This document shows positions 55,030 to 64,000 of a DNA stretch of 64,000 nucleotides, in pieces; position 1 is the first letter of the stretch, and each line of letters begins with the position of its first letter. The stretch lies in NCBI RefSeq assembly GCF_051020765.1, contig NC_134933.1, positions 1,054,001-1,118,000 on the forward strand, given 5' to 3'. A program made the position numbers and the translations under genes. The DNA comes from Lasioglossum baleicum (taxonomy: Eukaryota; Arthropoda; Insecta; Hymenoptera; Halictidae). The notes beneath the pieces are model-generated. The model had not been told where the DNA came from, did not search any database, and was given only the letters and a program-made list of their open reading frames with translations.

Positions 55030-58000
55030 GTACTTGTCGGTTGCATGCTGAGTTTTACAAGGTTCCAGGTGTGGGCCCCGAAAGGTGTGAATTTCTCGGA
55101 CTTAGGGGTGGGTATGTTCCGCAATTTTTCGTGTCGTTGAACTCCGATTGACGAACCGATGAACCATAGAAGCTAATGTCCGTTCAGGATCATTCGAAAA
55201 CGAGTTCTATTTAAATAAGAATTTTAAATTGATGAATGGTACAAGGAACGGGGATAACGTCTGTACAGATTCGTTCTGTTATATAATAAACTGCGGAAGA
55301 ACAAATTATTGTACTCGTTACACGCGTTCTTTAAATTATTGTTTCCTTCTGATAATCGATACACGAGATTTGTGAAAATGACTGCTCTCGGTTGCTTCAT
55401 GTCCAGTGGGAAGCTTGTTCTGTTCGAATAAATGCACAACAATTTTCCATTTTTCTAGACAAATTTCAAGACAGTGGAATCAGTATCTTATTTTCAGTGG
55501 CAATAGCCTCTGCAGATAAAATATGAGTGAAGATTGTACCGAATGTTATTGAACTTTGTATACTAGCATTTCTTTTTGTATACATATAAATATCCGCAGT
55601 CCATGGTATGAGATAAGATAAACTGGAAAGTTTGACTGCTCTGTAGTTCCAGTGTCAATGCTCGATCTTGCGAGTATCGATTCGAAAGGGGAGCAGAAAA
55701 TGACCGAAAAAATGGCAGGTGGAAATGATAGTTTCCCAGAATTTTTCTTAAGCTGTTTTTTAACAGTAGTTTTTAATTAAATAAGAGACAGTACTAGAAC
55801 AACAATGTTTCATAGTCCGGAAGGCAGATAGAAAATGAGAGGAGCAGGTCAAAATGATTATTAAATTTCAATCATTTACCCCCATATTGCAGATTTATTT
55901 ATTACTTGTAAAATGGAGCAAATGAACCGATGGAGAAGATCTTAAATTTCAATAATCTTCCCCGCATATTGGAGATTCATTTATTACTCGTAAAATGGAG
56001 GAAATGCGTAGAAACTGGTGGAGATTGTTTCGGAGAGTAGAATCTGTTTTAACTGTTCATATATGTAGAATCAATAAATTCACGAAGAAAGGGCTACGAA
56101 TGATTTTCCCATTTTCGGATTTCTGAAGCGACTATAAAGCTGTCCCTACCATTAAATGAAGTCTTGAAATTGCTCGAAGACAGGGCACAACAGTATTAGA
56201 GTTTTTGTGCTCCATAGTGTTAACGTTCGATCTTGTTAGCGTTGGCTGCAAAGGGAGATGGGGAGAATTACACCTTGGAGTATGCGCGAGAATGTACTTG
56301 AACTTGGATGTTAATCGTGGTCAGGGAACGATTAGATGCTGAATCGTAAAGCAAAGTGTATTCACAAAATTAGATCACAGCAATCCAACGTAAACAATTC
56401 TGAAATTTCATAAATTTTTCCGATGGGGTTGCTAATAGAACGATGACAGGTTACAGTGGGGTCAATGAAAGGTTTACCAACGTCATCGTGGTTGATTCAT
56501 ACTGATTAAACGTAGACGGTGGCTCTTATCTTTACGTAACTGTGATTTTCATTGTTTCGCCAGATACATACACTTATCGTCGTTGATGCCACAATTAATC
56601 GAATTGTTAAGTAATGTGTCTCGTGTAAAATTGTTCTCTGTTTTTCCAAGATATTTCGAAAACATTCTGATGCTCGTATCTTCTTGAGGAAATCAGGACA
56701 ATCGAGATAGAAGTGCCATATTGATTCGCATTTGTGCAGCTCCAGAAGTTTCTGGGATAAAGCTGGCTGAAATGACTATATCTACTGCCTTCGCAGGAAG
56801 AGAATAGCTTTCTTCTGGAGTGGTGTTGCCGGAAATTGCATATTGTTGCCACAGTCACCGTTCATTATGTAAAAACGCCGCTGTACATTCAGTTTTCAAG
56901 GCTCTTTCGATTTTAATCAAGTTTAAATCAAAGTACAATGAAGTACTTTGGCAGTAAAATTATTTAATTTTATAATTGGCTAACACAAATGTGCATGTAA
57001 TTTCGTAGATGCAGTTTACAAAACTCGAAGCAAGCTATTTAAAAATTTGTTGCCTCGTTTGACAATTTTTCTGTAATTTTGTAAATTTCGTTATATATTT
57101 TTTTGATCGTTTTTAACTAATCTAGCGTGCGCCAGTCCTGTTTATCTCCCACCAACGATCATCGATCGTTCACCAGTGGAAATTAACATAAAATTACACG
57201 GTGACCCACATTTCCGTCGCGACACACAGACGCAATTCATTACTCATCTGTCTGAAAGGACGAATCAAATGCGTCGCTCTTGCTCTTTTGACATGGTGAC
57301 CGTGAACGGGTGTTAAAATCATCGATCGCGAACAACAATGTTCTCCATTTTCATTCTCAATCCGACAAATCGCCGGGGCCACCAGTCTCGTCCAAATCTC
57401 GCAGACTCATCTTCTGTCCCTCAATATGGCTTTTCATCACAAAATGGTTCAGTTCTATTCTTTGATCCTTCAAACCCATTTTTACATTCAGAACATCAAT
57501 TTAACTATGACAATTATCTAATGTTGTTGTAGTGCCATTCCTTAAATGGTATTCAGTATTTTGGTAATGACTGAGAATCGTTCTAATATTGATGGAACAA
57601 GACACATGTATTCCTGTCGTAGAAAAATGTCCATTTTAAATGAGACTAAACTTTTTACTCGCGTTAGAACATTTTCAAAAATAATTCTACGATTCATCTT
57701 CCAAATACAACCTATTAAAGAATTCTAGAATTCTTCTTATCCTCGCGCGCGCGCTAGAAACATTAAACATTGGACAACCGCATGAAAATGTTCATTTTTA
57801 ACGAAATTAGAATTTTTACTTGCGTTAGAACATTTTCAAAAAAGAATTCCACGGTTCGTATATCCCATACAACTTATTAAAAAATTCTGGCACTCTTTCT
57901 AGCCTATCTACAAATATTAGAACATGAACATGCGCATATTCCTCCAAGTTGCTTCCACAGACAATACTTTTGTGCAGCTAAGAGAACTTGGAAGGCCTTT

Positions 58001-58618
58001 TTGATATAGATACCAATGTTCGAGGCATAAATGTCAAATATTTCTTTTTAGTTTTTCGACGTACGAAAATGTCACAGCTGATTCCAAAAGCTGGTATAGT
58101 AAAAGAACAATTCGTCCGGTGGCGTTACAACGCGTTCAATTCGGTTAAATGGCCCCACTTTCCACCGACCACGTTCCCGTCCACTTCCGGCCAGCGTTTC
58201 ACATAATTTCGAACCATGTCTGCCGGTTTCTTTCCTTTCTTTTTTTTCCTGCACACACAGACGAGGCTTACAGCGGCCATAGAACCTTGCTTTTTCGCGA
58301 TCAATAGTTATTCTCCTCCGTTAAGCACTGTATTAGCAATTCCCGCGTGCAATTTTTCTTGGCCGGCGGCTATCGCTTTGCTGCGAAATAACGAAGCTGT
58401 TTTTTCCTCCTTTTCCCCGTTTCGTTGTCGCGTCGTCGTCGCGATCAACAATAATCCCCATCAGGCTTAGATAAGCAAAGAGTGCCGTTTCTGGCTGAAA
58501 CGCAAAAAAAACTTATTAACACTAAACCTACCGACCATCAAAAGTGACTGATGTATATAGTATTATGAAAATGACAAGATTAAATTGATTTATATTCTGT
58601 GCGATTTTTACTATAATA
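55030..58618. other. Probable first intron, unique DNA, no exon seen
   Basis: Only short open frames. Two loosely similar segments, AATGTCCATTTTAAATGAGA at about 57627 and AATGTTCATTTTTAACGAAA at about 57787, suggest a local duplication of about 160 bases. The stretch 57980-58480 is less AT-rich. Confidence 0.4.
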
Positions 58619-59734
58619 CAGGGTGCCCAGCTAACTTAACCACCTTGAATATCTTTGTTGTTTTTAAAGATACGTCAAATGTCTGAAGGACAAAGTTGAA
58701 TGGTAAAATGGGGCTCATAAGATACCAACAAAATTATTTTTTCATGTAATTTTTTTTATGAGATTCCAAGGTCACCTTCATTTTTTTAAGTGGAATGCGG
58801 TATTTTTTAATACATCAATCGATGCAGCTGGACATTCGTTATAAAAAATTACTAACCCATGTATGTCGAAAAGTTAGTAGTTCAGGAGATATTTCAATTT
58901 AAAGAACTCTAAAACACCATTACTGTCGTATTAATCGTAAGACGTTAGCGTTTACTTGCTAGTGTAAATTGAAGAGTTGAAATTGAAATTGAAAAATTGA
59001 CGTTGAAAATGAAATTGAAGATTTGAAATTAACGAATTGCAATTGAAAAATTGACGTTGAAATTGAAAAATTGAAATTGACGACTTGAAATTGAAATTGA
59101 AGTTGAAGGGTTGATATTGAAATTGAAGTTGAAATTAAAGTTGAAGGGTTCATATTGAAATTGAAGTTGTTATTAACGAAATGAAATTGAAAAATTGAAC
59201 TTGAAAAGGAAGAGTAGAAATTGAAGTTGAAATGGAAGAATAGAAATTGAAGTTGAAATGGAAGAATAGAAATTGAAGTTGAAATGGAAGAGTTGAAATT
59301 GAAGTTGAAATGGAAGAGTTGAAATTGAAGTAGAAATCGAAGTAAAAGAGTTGAAATTGAAAAATTGACATTAAAATTGAAATTGATGTTAGCGTTTGCT
59401 TACTTGTGTAACGTCTTAGTACGACAATAATGGTGTTTTAGAGTTATTTAAATTGAAATATCTCCCGAACTACTAACTTTTCGACATACATAGGTTAGTA
59501 CTTTTTTTATAATGAATGTCCAGTTGCATCGATTGATGTACTAAAAAATACCTCATTCCATTTAAAAAAATATCGATGACCTTAAAATCTCATAATAAAA
59601 TGACCTCGAAAATTTGTCCCTTACACCGTTACATGTGGCCCTTCAAACAGCGTTACTTTGTCCTAAGAAGTTTTTTTTGTACTACGAAAAGTAACGGAGA
59701 TACTTAAGTGTTCTGTTTCTTCGGATTCACCCTG
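58619..59734. mobile_element. Palindromic TA-flanked element with minisatellite at centre
   Basis: CAGGGTGCCCAGCTAACTT at the left and TCGGATTCACCCTG at the right are flanked by TA (58617-58618, 59735-59736). Arms match in inverted form near the centre (AAAAGTTAGTAGTTCAGGAG; AACACCATTACTGTCGTA). The outer arms are more diverged. The centre is a tandem repeat. Confidence 0.7.
58965..59390. repeat. GAAATTGAAGTTGAAATGGA minisatellite
   Basis: Units of 6, 12 and 27 bases built from GAAATTGAAGTT alternate with GAAATGGAAGAATAGAAATT. The midpoint (59178) coincides with the dyad centre of the surrounding element (59176). Open frames across it are by-products. Confidence 0.85.
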
Positions 59735-59736
59735 TA

Positions 59737-60139
59737 TACTCGAGTCAAAAAAAATATTCAATAAATTCCCATGAAAACCTGTTTGCAATTTCAATAATTG
59801 TCAAATAAAAAATCTAAAAGAAGAACACTTATATTGTTATTAATTTTCCACGAAGCGACAGGTCTGCGCACGATATTGTTTCGTCAGTTGTAGTCTAGAA
59901 AAAAGAAATTAAGAGGATACAGTATATTGACCATTAACGACTGTTGTCGTTAAGTGTGTTAACGTCAGCTCCGTAATTGCTCGGATTATTCCAGGTGCTC
60001 AACTGCATACCAGTGGAACGTGGAAATTGTCTAAAAAGGCTGCATACATATGCATTCTATGTGGCAGGAAATGTACAGGAAATACACAAAACAATTGTTG
60101 AAAAAGACTGTATGCTCACAGCCACAAAAGATTGATGTA
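59737..60139. other. Spacer, no feature seen
   Basis: AT-rich DNA between two TA-flanked elements; nothing recognised. Confidence 0.4.
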
Positions 60140-61101
60140 CAGAGTGTGTCCGTTAAGTTATGTCACCATTTTTTAGTAATTAAAAAATGTGTTAAACAAA
60201 AGTTTCTCAGTACTTGGTGAGCTACATGTTCGCATATTCTTAAATCTGAAAAAAATGCTTTTTACGTAAAAAAGTAAAGGTCACCTTGACTTTTTTAAAT
60301 GGCACCACATGCTTTGGACATCGTGGGATTGTTTCTGACGTCGAGACGAAGTTAACAGTGTATTACACTATGACCTTGAAATGACCTCAAACTCGGAAAT
60401 TTTGTGCAAACGTAATTTTAATGAAAAATTATTTCTTACAATATAAATCAAGTTACATCAGATGTTCGAACTGCGATCCATCTTCTACGATACGGAGCTC
60501 CGCTCTTTCTATTAGACTTTTCGTTGTCGCCATAATTAGGGCGTCTGGATTTATGTTATTAAATACATGCAGTTGTTATGCGATTTCGAAGTTCTTGAAC
60601 ATTATTGCTTGCTGTATCGTATACAACAGATTGCAGATATCCCCAAAGATAAAAATCCAACGGAGACAGTACTGGACCATACGTTCCTATCCAACGATTT
60701 CTAAACTAAAAAAAAGAAGAAAAAATACAAAGAGCGGAGTTCTGTATCATAGAAGGTGAATCGCAGTTCGAACACCTGATGTGACTTGATTTATATTTTA
60801 AGAAATAATTTTTCATGAAAATTACGTTTGCACAAAATTCTCAAGTTTGAGGTCATTTCAAGGTATAGTACACTGTTAAATTCGTCTCGACGTCAGAAAC
60901 AATCCCATGACGTCGAAAACATACGGTGCCATTTAAAAAAGTCAAGGTGACCTTTACTTTTTTACGTAAAAAGCATTTTTTCAGATTTAAGAATATGCGA
61001 ACATGTAGCTCACCACTGAGAAACTTCTGTCTAAAACATTTTTTAATTGCAATACCGAGAATGCCTAAAAAATGGTGACATAACTTAATGGACACACCCT
61101 G
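60140..61101 (-). mobile_element. 962-bp Tc1/mariner-type element with transposase remnant
   Basis: CAGAGTGTGTCCGTTAAGTT and its inverse (ending GGACACACCCTG) are flanked by TA (60138-60139, 61102-61103). Arms of about 400 bp match. Between them the minus strand (about 60700-60560) reads RWIGTYGPVLSPLDFYLWGY and LQSVVYDTASNNVQELRNRI, the C-terminal catalytic region of the same transposase family as at 45840-46880, so this is an internally deleted copy. Confidence 0.8.
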
Positions 61102-61103
61102 TA

Positions 61104-62616
61104 TACATTCTTATATTGAAAACTGACAGTACACTAAAATGTATTTAGTGGCGTATTTTGATCCACGGTATTAAAATTGCCATTCAAATACTAAGTGTCT
61201 TATCAACTAAATTCAACGAATAGTTTTTAATTATATTAAGAACAACAAAAAGGCCATTGATTCTAGAAAGAAGTTTCTTCAGAAATGTGTCTGAAAAAAG
61301 TTGCGAAATAATTCTGTGAATAACGCTAAGTGTTGCCACGTAGCCGTATTGATATACCAGGGGTTCCAAGTGAGTAACTCGGGGCCACGTGGACTGTCTT
61401 TCGCTTTGATTGATTACGTTAATTTGCGGTTCGCGTTCGATAATCGCATTTGCTCACGCTCGGCCGTGTTTCACGTGGGACAAACCGGAAAGATTGCTCG
61501 TAAATGCGCGAAGGCCTGCATTACCACGGTCAATATTACAAACATTTTGTATGATAAACCCAGAATTTCATTTAACATCCCCTATAAATTTTAATCATTA
61601 TCTTGTCGAAATTGAATAGTTACTTCAGAGGAGCCGAGGCCGAAGTTATTCTACGTAATTGCAGGGTCGGGTTTCTGGACAATTTAGATGAATGACTTCA
61701 ACACCGAGACCTGCTGAATGTACAAAGAGTTCAATTAAATGTGGACGTAACTTCAAGAAGAACGGTCTCTATGTGTTACACAAAGTTTTCGTGTGTTATG
61801 GCTGCGCCGTGGTCGCGGATTTGTCGTTTTAATAGCCCGTCGTCGTCTAAATTCGTGTTAGTTTCTTTCTTTGACTGCTTACATCTGTCGCTGCCGTCAA
61901 AGAACTTTATCCTCTGCAGTGTAACGGAGCTATAAAACTGTGTCGAATGGTTTACAGCGGCGTAGCAACGAGACTGTCCGCGACAATCCGGTGAAAACGA
62001 AATTTTTCATCGCCCGGGATCCCACCGCAAAATGTTCCATTAAAATTCCATTAAACTGACATTAAAGCTTCAAATTTTCGCGTTTCGGCTTGTCAACGCT
62101 CGGCGAAAATTGAATACACGCAAATATTTTATTTTAACGACCCGGGTATTTTCATTCTGGCGCGGGACGCTGCTCTTTTTGTCATCGCAAGCATCGTTTG
62201 TGCACTGGATAGTTTTGTTAGGGAACGAAACTTTATATAAAAACATTACAAATACCGGACAAAAAGGAAAATATAAAAACAAAAATAATAATGAACTCGC
62301 GCGATGCAAAAAGTCAGTCTTTAAACACACTAATACTCAGTGGCAGATATGAATTTTTTAAAACTCAAGGAAACTTGTCCATCGATAAAAATTCATAATA
62401 TTCCCACTTGACTTTTAACGCTAATCATTTTTTAGTCGATGATTTAATCGTAAAATCCAGTATGGAAATAGGAATTTACGCAAACTGTAATCTGTGAGTG
62501 AATTTTAATCGAAAATTGTCTCACAAACTATATTCCTGGATTCTTAGCGACTATAAAATTAAAAATCCGAGGTTCGGGTGTAAATAATAATTACCATTGT
62601 CTTCATTTGCATATAC
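61104..62616. other. Unique-looking DNA, no gene seen
   Basis: 61360-62050 is less AT-rich and could be regulatory, but no exon with splice sites or codon bias could be supported. Confidence 0.4.
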
Positions 62617-63860
62617 ATACACTCTGGGACAAAAAGATAGCACAAATAGCACTTTTACATTTGTTAGTTGTGCAGAAGTTACTGAAGAGCAAACATTCAA
62701 TGCAAAACGTAATTGATAAAGTGGGTACTAGCTTCTCTTTCGTGCTTATTTCATAAAACAACATACTAAAGTGTTAAGAATGGGTCGTGGAAAAAACTAA
62801 GTGTATGTGAAGTACATACGATATCGAAGTTAAAGGAAGAACATGATTGAATTACACAGATATCAAAAATTGTAAATAGATGCCGAAAAGTTATTATGAG
62901 CTAGTTAAAAAATCCTGAAAATTACGGGAAAAAGAACAGTTCTGGTCGTCCACAAAGTTTAACTGCCCGTGAAAAATATGCAACATTGAGAACACCATCA
63001 AATTCGAGGATGACTGCGAGGCAAATCGCTGAAAATATTGGCGTAAACACTAACGGAAAGAATGTACGTTGTGTTTTACAAAAATGCAAGCAGTTAGCGC
63101 GAAGAGAATTGCAGAAAAAAACCTTGGTTAAAGAAGGAGCATAAAGCGTTCTGCTTACAATTTGCCAAAAAACCATATGAATATGAGGACAAAGTGGCGA
63201 AGAGTCATATTTACTGACGAAAAATGATTTAGGCAATTTGGATGGTCCAGACGACGTAGGCTATTACTATCATAATTTGAACGAAAAACAGCAATTTTTA
63301 AGCGATCACCAAATGGGAGGCAGCTGTGTGATAATTTTGGCCGATATTGGATATTGGAGTAAAACAGAAATCAAATTTATATAAGGACGAATGAATAGTG
63401 AACGGTATATTTAAATAATAAATGAACAATTAAACACTTATGCTGTAGGAATTGCTGCAAATGAACACATTTTACAACAAGATAATGTCGCAGTCCACGC
63501 GGCGAAAGCGGTCAAGAAATACTTTTCTTCGAAAATTATTCGTGCTTTGGAGTGGTCAGCAAGATCTCCAACCTCAACATTATTGAAAATTGTTGGGCAC
63601 ATCTTGCCAGAGCTGTGTACCAAACTGGCAGACAATTCCAAAATATTAACGATTTAAAGTAGAGCATTTTGGACGAATGGGAGAATATTAGTCAAAACAG
63701 TATTAAAAAATTGTATTAATATTGACCAAACCGAATGAGTAAAGTCGTTAGCTGTAAAGGAGGTCCTACAAAATATTTAGCATTGATTTTTATCGATTAA
63801 TTCTGTTTTATATCAAGGTTTTCGTTAAGTATGCTATCATTTTGTACCTTTATATTTCGT
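62617..63860 (+). pseudogene. Tc3-like transposon, decayed transposase
   Basis: Plus-strand broken frames give SGRPQSLTAREKYATLRTPS and ARQIAENIGVNTN (helix-turn-helix region), RVIFTDEK with FGWSRRRR (first catalytic Asp), QQDNVAVHAAKAVKKYF (second Asp) and, across a frameshift near 63570, NIIENCWAHLARAVYQTGRQ with ARSP before it (third region). The order is that of Tc1/Tc3 transposases. The ends share GGACAAAAAGATAGCA at the left and TGCTATCATTTTGTACC at the right. Several stops inactivate it. Boundaries are approximate. Confidence 0.75.
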
Positions 63861-64000
63861 CAATAATTCTACTTCATTCAATAAAAATAGATAAGTTAAC
63901 GAAACTTCGTTTCATTTCATTCATACATGTTAAGAAAGACACACTAAAAATATGTGTATTAAAATAATTGAATTTCTAATGTTTAATAAACAGAAATTAC
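63861..64000. other. Window end, no feature seen
   Basis: AT-rich sequence without recognisable signal. Confidence 0.4.

Overview
This window is eukaryotic and looks like an insect nuclear genome: AT-rich, with GT/AG introns, Jockey-type LINEs, hAT, Tc1/mariner and piggyBac-like elements. An ant, bee or wasp is my guess; nothing here proves the order. Host coding sequence is sparse: two exons of one gene (12286-12642 and 32284-32512, + strand) and a long first coding exon of an apparently separate gene (54363-about 55029, + strand). I cannot name either gene with confidence. Almost everything else is transposable elements, many nested inside one another.

Layout. 1-7260: a 6.1-kb LINE on the minus strand (1150-7224) with a 15-bp target duplication, inserted in a tRNA-like sequence; a second LINE 3' end sits in a related tRNA-like sequence at the left edge. 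7260-12230: palindromic repeats, an 82-bp mariner MITE and two TTAA-flanked piggyBac-like MITEs. 12286-12642: proline-rich coding exon. 12643-32283: one 19.6-kb intron packed with nested elements. Its centrepiece is a 10,562-bp hAT transposon (16697-27258) with exact 8-bp target duplications, subterminal tandem arrays of a 290-bp unit, and a spliced transposase gene (21461-23600). A 1.17-kb non-autonomous relative lies at 30449-31615. 32284-32512: second coding exon.

32513-52300: TA-flanked palindromic elements, a second degraded LINE (about 37546-42400) between palindrome arms and itself carrying a 356-bp MITE, and a decayed mariner-like element (45486-47390). 52300-54360: GC-richer leader or promoter region with seven degenerate copies of a 121-146-bp unit, followed by the long coding exon. 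55030-64000: probable intron or intergenic DNA with three more Tc1/mariner-type elements.

Common theme. Many elements are near-perfect inverted repeats, and younger insertions or tandem expansions repeatedly sit at or next to the dyad centre of an older palindrome. In at least one case (33814-35255 in 32937-36257) the rejoined target would be a perfect palindrome with TA at its centre. The hAT element with its array-bearing arms and the palindrome-centre nesting are the most unusual things here.
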